Positions 22,956 through 36,149 of a DNA stretch of 64,000 nt are shown piece after piece; the first letter of the stretch is position 1, and every line of letters starts with the position of its first letter. Source of the DNA: Bipolaris cookei. Its lineage: Eukaryota; Ascomycota; Dothideomycetes; Pleosporales; Pleosporaceae. The position numbers were made by a program, and so were the translations under genes. The notes beneath the pieces are model-generated. The model saw nothing but the letters and a program-made list of their open reading frames with translations. It ran no database searches and was not told the origin of the DNA. Where the stretch lies: assembly GCA_002286855.1 (NCBI GenBank), contig NRSV01000035.1, positions 186,001 to 250,000 on the forward strand, read 5' to 3'.

Positions 22956-23706
22956 ATGGAGACCGTACAACAAGAGCCAGCGCCCGGCTCGCTGAGCTGG
23001 AGGCTCAGCAGCCATCCCATCACCCTGCTTACCTTTCTCTTCTTCCGCACATGTACGTACATACATACGTATCCCTACAACCTCAAACCCACACATACAC
23101 TAACCCACACACCTTCTCTTCCAAACAGCCTCCCTCATAGTCTACCTCCTAGGCCTCCGCCTCTTAACCTCCAACTTCGTCCTCATCTTCATCATCACCA
23201 TCTTACTCCTCGCCATGGATTTCTACTACCTTAAGAACATTGCGGGTCGCCGCCTTGTCGGCCTGCGCTGGTGGAATGAAGTCGATCCTAGCACGGGCGA
23301 CGGGCGCTGGGTGTTTGAGAGCTTGGATCAGGATACTAGTTCGCGCCAGATTAATGCGACGGATAAGCGCTTCTTTTGGCTTGCGCTGTATGCGCAGCCG
23401 GTGCTGTGGGTTTTGCTGGCGATTGTTGCGCTGGTTAGCCTCGAGTTCATCTGGTTGACGCTCGTGGGTGAGTATATGGTTGCTTTCTTCTGGTGTTTGG
23501 CGAGAAGGAGGTGGCAGAGCGAAAGAGACAAAGCTAATGGTTATGCTGCAGTTATCGCACTCGTTCTTACGATTACGAATACCCTCGCTTTCTCGCGGTG
23601 CGACAAGTTTAGCCAGGCTTCGGGCTTCGCTTCAAACGCCATGTACGGATCCGGTCTTGCGCGGAATCTGGCGGGTGGAATGATCTCTAGTCTGTTCAGA
23701 CGGTGA
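22956..23706 (+). CDS. TVP23: Golgi membrane protein Tvp23
   Basis: Tvp23 is a late-Golgi membrane protein linked to vesicle trafficking. Exons 22956-23052, 23129-23467 and 23552-23706 (donors GTACGT and GTGAGT) give 196 residues, the family size. Four hydrophobic segments are visible: HPITLLTFLFFRT/SSLIVYLL, the NFVLIFIITILLLAMDF segment, AQPVLWVLLAIVALVSLEF and VIALVLTITNTLAF. The hallmark cytosolic loop FYYLKNIAGRRLVGLRWWNE is complete, followed by WVFES. The C-terminus is Gly/Ser-rich. It converges with the 2-hydroxyacid dehydrogenase gene (216 bp between stops). Confidence 0.94.
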
Positions 23707-23922
23707 TAACACACCATGTGGAGAAGGCGCATGGGTCTCTTCCGCTTTTCAAATTTGCGCAAAATTAAAAAGATGAGGATTACATATAATCAGACATAGA
23801 AAAAATGTCGGTTTTCACTTGGAGTCTATTGCATACATACCCCATTATCGATTCATCCGTAGTCTAAGGTTGATTATTCTACTACACATCTTGACAGCCT
23901 GATGTCTTAAATCTCCTATAAC

Positions 23923-25421
23923 TCAATATCCCCTCTTCCGATTGACTTCATTGATCAAATGACCACCACTTCTCTCCCTCTTAATATTCTCAATCAGCAC
24001 CTGGAACGCACGGTCAACATACACATCCGATGCTCCGCTGCAGTGCGGTGTAATGAGTACATTAGGAGCATCCCAGAGTGGGTTGTCCTCGGGCAACGGC
24101 TCAGGATCCGTTACATCTAGCGCAGCGCCCTTGATTTGCTCGGTTTCCAGAGCGGTAATAAGAGCCTTTTGGTCGATGATTTGGCCGCGTGCAATGTTGA
24201 CGGTGTAGGTCCCCTTGGGATTAGATTTGTGTAGGATTTCGAATTCCGCCGTCGAAAGGAGATGTGTTGTGTCTTTGCTATTTGGTCGTTAGCTTTCTAC
24301 TTCACCCATACTTAAATATTATGGTTTGTACTTACGTCAACGGCACGGCTATGACTAATAAATCAATCTCCTGCTTCAAAAACTCGTGAATATGTTCTTT
24401 CTCCGTCCCGCTAAACCATGCAATGGGGATACTGCCATCCGGATCGCCAGTGCCAGGCACAATGTACCCGTTGTCGTGCTTGGACTCTGGGGTTTTGCGC
24501 GGAGATGCCGTGTACGCTATTACATCCATGCCCATTGCTTTTGCTACGCGGGCAACTGTATAGCAGAAAAAAGAAACAAATGGTCAGTATACATCAAAAA
24601 CTTTACGCGAAAAGGACAAGAACACTGGGCATACCTTGTCGACCAATGCTCCCGTAACCCAAGATTCCAACTCTCTTACCCACACGATCACTCACATTCA
24701 TTCCCACCCTCTGATCCCAAACCTTTTTCTTCTGGTTGTCGTATAGCTTCGTGTAGCTATGGCTGTGCACCAGGTCCATCATGATGACCCACTCTGCGAT
24801 TTGCGGGCCGTGGACACCGTTGGCCGAGCATAGCGGGATCTTTGAGTCCGTGTAGATGGGGTGGTTGGCAACGTGGTTTGTTCCAGCAGAGACAAATTGG
24901 ATGAGCTTGACGGAGGGGATGGACGAGGCGTTGGGTGGGAGCCAGAAAAGGGTTACTAGATAGCTTGCGTGCCGGAGGATTTCTGAGAGAATGGATTAGT
25001 TTGAGTTGGTGAATGGCAAGGGCAAGGATGGCTTTGAACGGGTTGAAGAAAAGGTAAATATGGGTGTCATGCAGGGACTCTATCGAAGCGTCCGATACCA
25101 AACCATTTCTCCGGGCCCAAAACGGTCGCGAAAAGAAAAAGCATGGTCGAAAATCGCTCACACCCGCAGGATACGTCTGGCGCATTGTTGTTATGCTCTT
25201 TTTTCTAACATACCTTCAGGCACATCCACCGGTTCCATCTTTCCATTCTCATGCTTGGTATGATAATACTTGACCTCCACGTTACCAAACGCTTCTTTCA
25301 ACGCTTGGACGCCGCCTAAAGCTTGATACTCAGGCCATGTCAATGTACAGAGCACCAGTTCTTTTTCTTTTGACGTGCCGTCACGGACGGGGATGTCTGG
25401 TCCGCCTCCCATCGCAACCAT
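23923..25421 (-). CDS. D-isomer-specific 2-hydroxyacid dehydrogenase (NAD-dependent)
   Basis: It reduces or oxidises a 2-oxo/2-hydroxy acid; the substrate is not evident. Minus-strand exons 25421-25214, 24982-24635, 24555-24336 and 24277-23923 give 376 residues in phase. The first intron is long (231 nt), yet the join VPEEILRHASYLV agrees with the family. The substrate domain contains LIQFVSAGTNHV. The Rossmann loop is GILGYGSIGRQ. The catalytic arginine is in VNIARGQIID, the glutamate in DVTDPEPLPEDNPLW and the histidine in ITPHCSG. The class is certain. Confidence 0.92.
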
Positions 25422-26100
25422 GCTAGCGTGTATACGAGGTACACAAGCAAAGAGTGGGGTTATAAGTTTGTTTTTGCCCTTTTTTCAACTCTTGAGAATA
25501 ATGCAAACGTTGGAAATTGAAGAGTAGCTCTTGTATCGTATCAGATTGGAGGTTTGCAGTAATGACAATAGCAGTTGTGGTGAGGGGAGAGAACGGTCCG
25601 ATACACGCAATGGTGGGGGGGGGAGCCGGCCCTTGGATGTAATTAGTTGTGACGTTTGCTTAAGTCCGAAGGCCCGTAACGCCATAAGCAGTTGGGATTA
25701 CGACTTGTTGCGGAGATATGCTGATCCTTTTTGTCAGCATTTCTTAGGATTGAAGGCGATGGCGAGTAAATGCAAGCCATACTCGAAGATTCAATTGGTG
25801 TTGTGTTGTGCTGTGCTACTAAGACATATGGCTAATGGAAACGAGATGATGTTTGTCGGGTTCTCGCTGTTTATTTGGCATCGTAAGATTACGAACCTCG
25901 CCATATGTGTGGTCCGGTCATTCGTATTACAATGATTTAACAGAGAATAGCAGCATTCATGTATGCATGAGATGGATGAGACGAACCACCCACGCAGGCA
26001 ATTATTTAACAGCACTGCCGACAACCAGCACATCTTGAGCCAACTAGCATAAGTCAGCACAGAGGTCTAATTAATCATAATACACGTAGAGATCTGAAAA
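25422..26100. other. Intergenic upstream of the dehydrogenase
   Basis: No gene is supported. A G run of nine or more lies at about 25613-25622. Confidence 0.5.
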
Positions 26101-26129
26101 GCTTGTGCAAGATCTCCCATGCTTGGTGT

Positions 26130-26205
26130 TCATCAGGCAAAGGTTATTGGACACCCCCATAACAGTTATCTTTCACCCCCCATTGAAACAGGGGTCTGCA
26201 TTAGT
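26130..26205 (+). repeat. Dispersed repeat, copy A
   Basis: The segment beginning CAGGCAAAGGTTATTGGACA and ending GGGGTCTGCATTAGTGG recurs at 35814-35866. Copy A has about 22 extra bases in the middle. The sequence lies upstream of a MULE transposase remnant in the second copy, so it is probably the end of a DNA transposon. Confidence 0.7.
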
Positions 26206-29200
26206 GGGCTTGGCCAATACACTAGTAGTATCATTGGTATTTTACGCTGATATGGCCGTACGATACAAATTATGAGATCGCAGAAGGGGCTAGTATGTTA
26301 GCGCAAGGCTCACAATGATCTGCCATAAAAAAAAGTTGAGGCTCAAAAGATAGCTAGCGTATATAGCAAGCGAGCTATCACGGCGTTGGCGGAGGGCCAG
26401 CGCACATGCCTCCTGATTGGCCGATTACGCTACGAGCCCGTGTGCAGACTCTGTAAAGAAACTCCGCAACCTGTCTCTTATAGTTCCTTGAGCTACATCC
26501 TGTCTACTACTCTATACTACCTGTAGTGAGAGCCTGTCTGGTTAGTCTGTAATAATAGAACCTGTACTCGTGCTTGCCCTTTCCACCCCGTGAGTTTGCA
26601 AAGTGACACTTCCACCTTGCTCTTATTTGTCAATTTATTGATGTCTAGCCTGAATATAGCTAATAAAACACCAAGTAGATATTGACCGTATCCTCAAGTC
26701 TCATTTATAGCTTTATCCAAATTCAAATAGCCCTTTGACTTTTTTTCCTCTTATAACGAACTACGCATTTGCCCTCTTTCCTTTTTTTACCTTCACGCCT
26801 ACCTCGGAACAACACGTAAAGATTACGCCTTTTCAGTTTTTCCTTTTCGCCATGTTACATTCTCTTAGATGTAAGTTTCTCTTGAAACAATTTTCTACTG
26901 GTACATATTCAGCGCTGCAACTAATTCCAGCGACTTATTCACGACTTATGTTGAATGGGCTCTGTAGCTAGCTAGCATAAGCGTGGACCGGGTGCAAACA
27001 GCAAGGTACGAAGCATGTGCGGGCGGGGCTAAAGAGGGTTTGCACGAATGCAGGAGGTTTGTCAAAAGACAGGTATTTACATTCAAAATTCTTATTCTTC
27101 TTATGCTCTCTGCTTCGGTCCTATTGTAGGGGTTGCCCTCTGCTATGTGCGGGGTAGAGCTTCCGAGCCATCCGATCGCTGTAACCTTATTACTTATACG
27201 GACAACTTAGCTAATATCCATCAAACACCAACCACATCCAAGTATGCCAACAGATTCAAACTCGACGCCGTGCAAATACGTACTCAGGTCCCATCATGAT
27301 GACTTAGATGTAGTTGACCAAAAGCATTGGATGCTTTGATGCCGTTTCAACAGGGAGTTCATTGCATTCATATCACCAACCAGCACGTCTTCAAAGCAAC
27401 AAGAGCACAGTTTTCCGACTCCCAATAGTTTGATTCATGATATTCATTTGAGCTCGCTATCCTATTGCATCACGACTAACATCAATGAAATATTTGTTAT
27501 GACCTTCTTTGTGAGGCCTATGACCGGTCAGTTATGCTTGACCGAGGATGGCTACAGGGCCTACTGGGATTCCGTCATGAGGGCAGGATTCATACGGGAG
27601 CACCACTTCTGCTTGGCCGAAAGCAATTACCAACAGCCTCGGCATATTACGACTTCTTCTTATGCTACCAACTCTTGTTACATCACTTGCCAAGACTCTT
27701 GTCATCTTGGGAAGGCCCAACCTGTGCTAAAGTCTCGATTGCGTGATATGATAGGTTTGTTTGATCTACCCATCAACAAACCGTCCGTCCTATCCATTGC
27801 GTGTCCAATATTTCCCCTGAAATATGCTATATACCCGAGCCTACAAGAACTACCAGCTTCGGTACCCTTCTAATCCTTGATCCAGCTTGCGTGACGGTAC
27901 GCCACCTATTATTTTACATGCCCTGGACTAGCATGGATGTGATTTGCATGGATGGGGGACATCAGAGACAACACAGGGGGGGGGGTTTACGATATGCATC
28001 TTGAGTATGCATCATCGCGACCTGAGCCCGATACCTTGGATCTATCTCTTTTCCTTTCTTTCTCTCCAATAAACCCCATACAAGCTAACAATATCTCTTG
28101 CTTGGCATGCGTTTGAGCTGTTGGAGGCTGTTGTGACGCACACCGCTGCGTCTGGAACGTGTGTTGATTGGATGTTTTGCTTTTTGCGGCACACGGCGGC
28201 GATTGTGTGTAAGTATAGCCTAAAGAGCAACGGCTGGCTGGCATGGTCTTGGCTGATCGAGTTTTTTCCCCACATACACATAACAGATTTGGCCAGACTG
28301 TTAGTCAATTTCTCTTTGTTGTGACCGAATCCTCGGGAACGAGGGGCTGAACCCGTATAACGCCACCAATACTCTTTCCTTTGGGGAATTTCCCATGCCG
28401 AGATCAGGCAACCGGCTCATAACGTATGCGAAGCCTAACGGCTTTTCCCAGAATTTCCATAATGGATAAATGGATGAGTTGGTAGTTTCGTCACGTAGAT
28501 GTTCTGGGGCTCGTTTACAAAATAGTGTGGAGATTTGGTGGAAGCCGAAGTGATCATCAAGACGGGTCGTGCCTTGGGGGCCGTAATCGCGTGGTCAAAC
28601 GCCATATCCGCTGCCAGATCGTTAGAGCGAGATTACTTTTTGTTTTGTATTACAGGGCCTATAACAGACTGATCCATGCGTGTATACATGTATATATGCC
28701 ATAATAACGTCGTGTGGCATGGATCACATCTGTGGTGGTGTTGAGCTGAAGTTGCTTAGGAGCTGAGCCAATAGGTGTGATGGTCGTCGCAACAGGGTGT
28801 GGCGCTTTGCTAATGGCGAACACCGGCTCATTCCTGTCCGAACCGCGCGTTCATGCAAACTTTGGTTGATGATTTTAGCGCTACATGTCTCCAATGCACG
28901 GGGAATGGAAGCTAGGCATGTCTGAGTATGTAGAAGGAGAGGGAGAAGATGTTCCGTCTCAAGATAGCGTGCCGTGAGCTGCCGATAGTTTGGCAAAAGG
29001 GCTGAACGCATAGGCACTTTACAAAAGTCACTGTGTCGCTATGAAGATATTATAGAACAAGCTATGCCTGTGTTAGGGACGGGACGCCCTGAGTCGGACC
29101 GATGATGACGAGAAACTCTAGAAGGATGCCACGAGGCGAATGGCGTATTTCGGACATGCTTCCTTATTTCGGAGGACCGACGAGTTTTCTGCGGATTGAG

Positions 29201-31603
29201 TCGGATCCTGGTTGCTGAAGGTTCTGTCTCTTTTTTAGGCAACTGGCAAGGACATGAAAGTTGTCTAGCGCTTTTAGCACCGAGACTGAAAGACGGGTTG
29301 GCGGATCAGTTGAACTGGGGTGGTACTGAACCAAACTGTTGGTATCTTGGTGACATTTCTTGGTGATCAAGTGTTGGGTGGATCTTGTGAATAGCGTGTT
29401 GGTAGGTTGAACGAGCTGCTGCAACTAAGTAGCAGAGCACTGAGACTTGGTTTGTCCATCTAGCTGTCTAGATGTTGTACCGGAATCTCATTACTACCCT
29501 ACGTTCATGTCACTATTGTCATTGAGAGGGAGAAAGGCAGGGTGATCCTTGGGCGGTTCCATTAAACAAGAGTCTGGCCAGGGAAGTCCCCGCGAGATTG
29601 GCGATCCGGCTGCTGATGGAGGCAGCTTCCTGGGTGTTCGCAGGCGAATCTGAAACATATTGATTATGGACAACGCTGAAACATATATATATTGGGCAAC
29701 TTGGAAAGCTTGGGATGTTGGGGATGTTGGGGATGTTGAAGATGCAAGACGCGTGGCCGCATTGCAGGCAAAGAGTGAAGAAAGCGATGATGGAGGGGGA
29801 AAAGAGTCGAGATGAAGTACGTGCATGTCGCGCATGCCCAAAGCCGGTGAGTCCGTACGTGCTCCTTCCTGGCCACCAGCACCACGTCACGGCATACATA
29901 CTATGTACTACATAGCAGACTCCATGACCACACAGGCTTGAAGCAGGACAGAAAAAGATGCCCATAGCCAGACCGAAACGAAGACTGCATTCTTGCGCGT
30001 CGGCACGCGTTTGTTGGGCTTCTCCACTGCCCACAAGGTGCAGCGCTAACGCGGCAAAAGGGGCTTGAAAACGCCGGGTGTTGCAGGAACAGCGGCGATG
30101 CTAACTGCGTTGCCTGCTTCTCACCACGACATGACAAGTTGGAATGCTAATCATCAGTCGATCCGGAGAATTATGTCGTGGATGTGTTGTCGATGATAAT
30201 GCGAACGGCGACCTGCATGTTTGTTCCTGCATGCTACATAGGTACACAGCAAGCTGAGAAGTGGCTCTGGTCCCACCGTGCTCTCGGTGGATCATTCAGG
30301 CAAAGACTCGGATAGCCCGCCATTGGATGTCAACAAGAACCTACCAGGGATTGGACACTCCTTCACCGGCCACTCAAACCCGTTCTCCGAGACTGTCAAT
30401 GGCCGCCCAGACAGGTGGTGCGCCAACAGCGACGATGGAGTCGGTCTCGTGACGCGGCACACCACGCGCGCAATACAACGGGTGCTACGTCGTAAAATAC
30501 ACTTTTTCTTCCTACTGCCGATCGCTACAATCAGCTTCATCGGGATCTTCACGCGGCATCGTGTGAATTTCGCAGATTACTAGCCTGCTCAGTGATAGTG
30601 CCCAGTGACAATTTCTATCGCAGTCTCGGCCAGGATGGGGGACTCAGATAGCTCGTCAAGCCGTGGGGTGTGTTGAAGAGAGTCCTTGTGCGTCGTCTTT
30701 TGACAGGAACCGCGCTGCACTGATCTCTGGTAGGCGCCCGCGGCTGGCCGTTTGGACGCCGCCACGCTTCGGGCTGGTCAGCCATTTTGGAGAGCGGGCG
30801 AATCACGCTGCATGCGCAGTCCAAAGACGTGATGGGTCGCCGTGCTGCCTCTGGCGCGTTCGAGCCAACACCAGCGCGCATATCAGCCGGGTGCCTGGGC
30901 CCGGCAGTGATATCCTTGTCCTTAGTTCCGCCTCTGATGCGAATCCCGGCTGTCCTTGCACATCTCCTGCTTGCCTTGGCTACAAATTCACTAGGGTCCG
31001 GCCGCGCTAAAGTGCTAGAACGAATAGACTCTGCAAGGGGAAAGTGGCCTGTTCACGTCAGGATCGCCACGCCCACTGGACCTATACTCAGGTGGCCCAA
31101 CCAGGAGCCACTCCCAAGCCCAGGGCGTCGTCCTGCATCGTGCAGTTTTACTTATGCCGCAGCGGCTTCCCCCTACATCTACCATAACGTCCTGTCTTTC
31201 GGGTTTTTTGTCATTCGCTTTGGCCTCGTGCGCCTCTTGATCAACCCCAGAACCTTATTCACTCTTTAGACTGCTGGCGTCTAGGTGACCCGCGACGTAT
31301 CTACTCCACATTTTTTATTTTGTTTCTTGCCTTGTGACGTTAATTGGACTCGAGTCCTGCAACTGCTCTCACAAGTCTCGCTACCTCGTTCACTGCCTCG
31401 CCCTACCACTGCATAAACTGTAGCAGACCGAAGCAAATCCAAGAGTCGAATTCTGGCACCTCCATTGCCGTCGGGCACTCACGTATCGTGTCCACTTATA
31501 TCACCCCCAGACACAAGTTCGAATACCCCCAGGTAGACTTGCGTCACACATGTACACAACACTTTGGACGCATTTGTCGTAGGAAGAGTCTGAGGAACCC
31601 GAG
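26206..31603. other. Gene-poor stretch of more than 5 kb
   Basis: I find no protein with recognisable motifs or a coherent exon chain. The longest frame, 27430-27873 (+), would code 147 residues with no signal peptide or domain and is weak evidence for a gene. A 9-nt tandem unit GGGATGTTG occurs three times at about 29714-29742. Base composition varies from AT-rich (26.2-27.4 kb) to GC-rich (30.6-31.2 kb). Confidence 0.45.
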
Positions 31604-33312
31604 ATGGTCAACAACGCTACAGCAATCGAGGCACTTCGAGGCGATTGCCCGCCGCCCTTCCTCGACCAGTCAAAATTTGGATTTGGCGGTTGTAAGTCAT
31701 CCCATCACAGTCTTCTGAGTGTATTCTAACGGGCTCAGCTGTCGATGGAAGATTTTGTGCGCCTTATGGGGCTACTGGTGTTTGCTGTCTACCATGTCCA
31801 CTGACAGACTTTCTATATCCAGAGAGTACGTCTTCATGAGTTATGACCTAGTGCTCGCTCACCTTACTAACGACTACAGGCTTCAACACTGCCTACGAAG
31901 TAGCTGAAGCGCTCAATGTAGTGGGGCTTTTCTGTCTGGTGTTCTTATTAATCTCATACATGGTCCTTCCAGCCGAAAAGACGCGCCGGCATTATCTCAG
32001 CTACTGTCTCATCATCGCCGCGATTTTCATGGCAGTATGTATATCTTGCATGATCCAAGTCTTCCACTAATTGCCACCAGCTTGGCTTTGTAATACCCCT
32101 TGGAGCTCAACCGGAACAGTGCTACGACGAAATTACTCCCAATGACATGTACTCGAGTCTGACGTGCGCTTTCTCGGGCGCATTTCTCATCTCTGGTGGT
32201 CTGTCAATGGCGGTTTGGATCTTCATTCGTGCGCTCTCCATGCACCTCCAGATCTGTTGGGATGTTACTCCTGGAAAGAGGTTTTTCTACTGTGCACAAG
32301 GCTTGGGCTGGTCCGTTGCTGCTGCCTTCTTCACTATCACCATCACCATCACTGGTGTCTCATTCAGGTTCGGCGATATTTGCCACGTCAATGCTGAGCA
32401 TTCGATGGAAGACTTCTGGGGCCCCTTGCTGGCCATTTCTGGAGCGGCGACAGTCATCCAGATTGCAACGTAAGTTGCTCATGACAGTTGCCTCAACAGT
32501 CTTGCTAACGCATGTCTAGATTCGTGTATTGCATCAAAGTCTATCTTCAGAATATGTTTAGCGACGACAAGACCGAGACTCAAAGTAGCGCAGGCCTTCC
32601 CTCGTACACGACCAGCATCCGGAACCGGTCTGCCCGAGCAGTCTACCGACGTGTACGCAAAGTGCTCTATCTTCAATGGCGTGGCATTACTATCGTGGTC
32701 TTCATCCTTGTAGACGTCATCTTCTTCTCTATTGTGTTCATCTGGCTCAACTCGATCACTCAGCACGCTACCGACAATATTGCGGACCTCGCCCCATTTC
32801 TCCTATGTTTGATGAAAAATGCCGACGAGCCGTCACCATGCTTTCCTCTTGGTCAAGACCTTGCCATTGATCAGTCCACTGTGACTGCGGTCTTGATGAT
32901 GCTCTCAATTGCTGGTATACAAGCATTCCTGTTACTTGTCCGATGGAGCATGGTGACTGGATGGCGTGACTTGATCTTGGGCAAACTCAGCAAAAATCGC
33001 GAGTTCGTATCTTTGGATGCCAGAAACCCGACCGAGGACATGCGTCATTTCGAACTCAAGAACTTTAACCACCAATCACCTCCAAACGCACACATTACGC
33101 CGGAAATTGCTAGTTATGTCATGATTAATCCCCGATCCGACACGCCTGAGCACGTTCACAAAGACATTCAGCGTGAATACAAGAGTCCAACGCTCAGCTT
33201 CTCCATCCCAAGGACTCAATCTCGAGCTACCCATGTGGACTGGGACCCTAGGTCATCCATGGCAAGGGGAGGGCTTGGGCTACATCCACCCGACTATGAT
33301 TCTAAAATCTGA
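31604..33312 (+). CDS. Seven-transmembrane receptor, fungal GPCR-like
   Basis: Five exons, 31604-31691, 31739-31825, 31880-32034, 32081-32469 and 32520-33312, all in phase, encode 503 residues. The extracellular N-terminus is cysteine-rich (GDCPPPFL, GRFCAPYGATGVCCLPCP). Seven hydrophobic helices follow, for example VVGLFCLVFLLISYMV, LIIAAIFMALGFVIPL, SGAFLISGGLSMAVWIFI, SVAAAFFTITITITGVSF, LLAISGAATVIQIATFVY, ITIVVFILVDVIFFSIVFIW and VLMMLSIAGIQAFLLLV. A basic cytosolic loop and a Ser/Pro-rich tail complete the topology. The layout and the N-terminal cysteines resemble the fungal GPCR class that contains Aspergillus GprM and Magnaporthe MG00532-like receptors; that assignment is from memory of the family and is moderate. 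Ligand unknown. Confidence 0.75.
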
Positions 33313-35812
33313 TCATGAATGTGAAAAAAATAATAGTTTTCCTCTTTCCAACCCGATTTTCATACTAGAATTCCACATACAGGGTCCTCCATGGTGCAGT
33401 CGTTTCTACCGTCAGATTTAGCCGCGCATCATTCTACCGCACGCGACCGCAACACCGACTTGCAATATCACGGCGGGGACGTTGATATCTTTCACATGCA
33501 TCTGCATCTGATTGTCGAACCAACACCATGCGCTCTGCGAGATACATGGATCGCAGTCACAAGCTGGCTTGACTACAGTGCTGTGGTACTACACGTCATT
33601 ACTGGTTGCACGCCATTATGCGCCGTTCGTCCTGGCCCTTGGCCCTCGCACCAGCCGCCATTCAATCGATGGCGTCCAATGCTCAACCAAAACGTTTCCT
33701 TACCTATCTATCCATGGCCGCATAAAATTCGCACACCCCAACACACCCAGTGTACACGATAGACAATGGCTTGGATTCGCTTCCACCAATCACCTCCATA
33801 GATGGTTGTGTGTGCATTACGCAGCACAGGCTTTCTTTAACTTTTTGCACTTGGTCTTTCATGCTGCTGCGTAAAGTGGCCAAGCAACTTCTGTACCGCT
33901 ATATAGTGCGCTCGGCCTAGGCCTTGTTTCAGAGATCTTTCCTATGTTTCAAGACCGTCATTGCATATAGCCAAAACTTAGTTGCAGAGTTGCATAACTC
34001 TATTTTTTTTCGCCAGCACCCAAGCCCGTCAAAGCTATAGTAATAAATCGATTATTACCAGTTTACAAGGCAGAGCTTCCTATGTACAAACTAAAAATAC
34101 CCATGAAACCGAGGAGGCCAGTCGGGAGGGAACTCGAAAGACGACCTCTCTGTCATGATTGACAAAGAACCCTCTACTTGTGCACAAGGCATGGAAAGGC
34201 CCAAACACCGTCTCAAGTAGGTTCGTTGGGAGATGTGGGGCCGACCATATACCCGGCAATATGGCTAAATGAGACGTTTGAAATGCCGATCTACTCTGTA
34301 GACAGGACATCGCGTACGTTTAGGAACATCGCGTAAGAACATTGCCGAATAAGAAAAGAAAGGGGCCAAGGAAAGAACGTGGCAATTGAGAGCTAAGCCC
34401 TAGCGCTCCCATGGCCGTCAGGGGCCCTCCGTCGCATCCGTCAGTGACTTTCTCATCCGGTCAGAAATCTCGGCTCTACCCCGTCCAATACGGAAACGTG
34501 TAGACGATGACATCTGTCGATCTTCTTCATACTTCGACAAATCAACCTTTTGCCGTGCTGACGCCTCATTCTCCGCCATGCTATTACTGAGCATCTATAC
34601 TGAATCGGGTCAGCCATTCGGCCGCTTCCGCATCTTGTAGGTGTACTATCACGAAATAGTAACAGGTTCCCACAGACATGGTAGTAGTCGTTATTTAATG
34701 TCATGCGAGCCTTTGCACTGCAGTCACGCCGTATCTGCGCGCTCCATCTGGTCAGGCGTGCAGTAATACCACCTTGTTCTACCTTTCTTCTTCGTGTTTT
34801 CTTTTGCTTGCCTCACGTGAGAAGAGACAAAATTCCAGCGCCTCTTCTTCCCTTGGCACATCCTCCTCAACAAGAGTGTGGGGCAAGGCTCCAGTTCCCA
34901 TAACATGGTTCACCGGAAAGACGCGTGACTGGATGCAAAGAGACGCGGAGGAATCCCATGAAAAGAGTAGGTAATTCCTTTGACAATCGTTTTGTGGGGG
35001 CGCAAATCCACAACCCAACGGCTCCCTGCCTGTGGTTATACCGAAGACCGGTAACTATCTTGGCGCGGAGCACCAGCCAGACATGCACGCATGCTCGGCA
35101 TGAACTCGCAAGAACGGGTTTCTGGCCCGCAGACCAGATAAGCGGCTTACGCCGAGCGTGTTTGCGGCTGTGGAGGAATAGGTTCAAGGGTGCTGAAAGG
35201 GACTTGTCTTGTCATCAGCGCGGCTCAGTGCAAGGCTCGTTCATTTTCCTCGCGTGTGCAAGCGAGATGAAGACGGGAGCATCCTGGGGGAAAAGAGGAG
35301 CCGCTACGCAATGAGCAGAACACTCCATACTTACCTAATTCTAGCGCAAGCATCTTCTATGGAGCTTACGTAAGGATAAGATAAGAAGCAAACCATGCTA
35401 TTCTTGCTCCCTAGGCCAGCATTCAAAATCTTGGTGGAGTGACATGATCCCGACTGCCGGTCCATAGAAGACAGGGCTTCGTCGTGCCACGCGGAGTAGA
35501 CAAAGGAACTTTGGAAACGCGTCTCAGACCCCGCTGCCCCCTGCATATGCATGCTAGGTACTTATGTTGAGAGTTTGGAATTCTGTGACTGCACGTTAGG
35601 CCGCTTCGCTTACATCTCTTGGGTATGTCTGTTGGATACTTTGTCATTGCAAGGTGGTCATGCATGCGTTCAGTTTAAGCGACGTAGCGATGATGTCAAG
35701 AGAGGAGTTGAAGAGAAGTTATGCATACGGCACGTCTACTGTGTATAGCGGGGTGCAGAGATAGTAGACGAAGCCGAAGCCAAGATGCTCATGATTTAAG
35801 GCACGTGATGAA
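33313..35812. other. Intergenic, no supported gene
   Basis: About 2.5 kb with only overlapping short frames on both strands, none with a motif. No tRNA-like fold was found by eye. Confidence 0.45.
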
Positions 35813-35813
35813 C

Positions 35814-35866
35814 AGGCAAAGGTTATTAGACACCTCCATAAGATAGGGGTCTGCATTAGTGGCAGG
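35814..35866 (+). repeat. Dispersed repeat, copy B
   Basis: Begins CAGGCAAAGGTTATTAGACA and ends GGGGTCTGCATTAGTGG, matching 26130-26205 apart from a deletion. In the shared first block the differences from copy A are G to A and C to T, the direction expected from cytosine deamination. Confidence 0.7.
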
Positions 35867-36149
35867 CCATTAAACTATATAGAGTTAGCATCGTAATCAA
35901 ATAGCTAGGCTTCTGTTTTGTAACTTACTAATGGTTGGATATCACGAATCCGGTATAAAAACCTGGTGTTGTAGTTGAGCTGGCTGGTGAGCTACCTAGT
36001 AAGCCCCTTAACCAACATCTCATAACGCGCACAGAACGTCAAAATATAGCCAAAAAATTAATTGATTTCGCTTTCTGGTATGATGCCTATAAGCTGTGAC
36101 GTTGCTCATATCAATAAGACAGCCTCACAGCTTAATTACTAAACGATCA

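Noticed and set aside
26735..27299. Short plus-strand frames in the 26.7-27.3 kb region
   Set aside because: Low-complexity AT-rich text without signal peptide, domain or splice pattern; expected by chance.
27430..27873. 147-codon plus-strand frame as a gene
   Set aside because: Composition is acceptable but no motif, no splice context and no neighbour support; left as a mention only.
29714..29742. Possible CRISPR-like or regulatory array
   Set aside because: Only three short GGGATGTTG units with no spacers; a simple tandem repeat in a eukaryotic genome.
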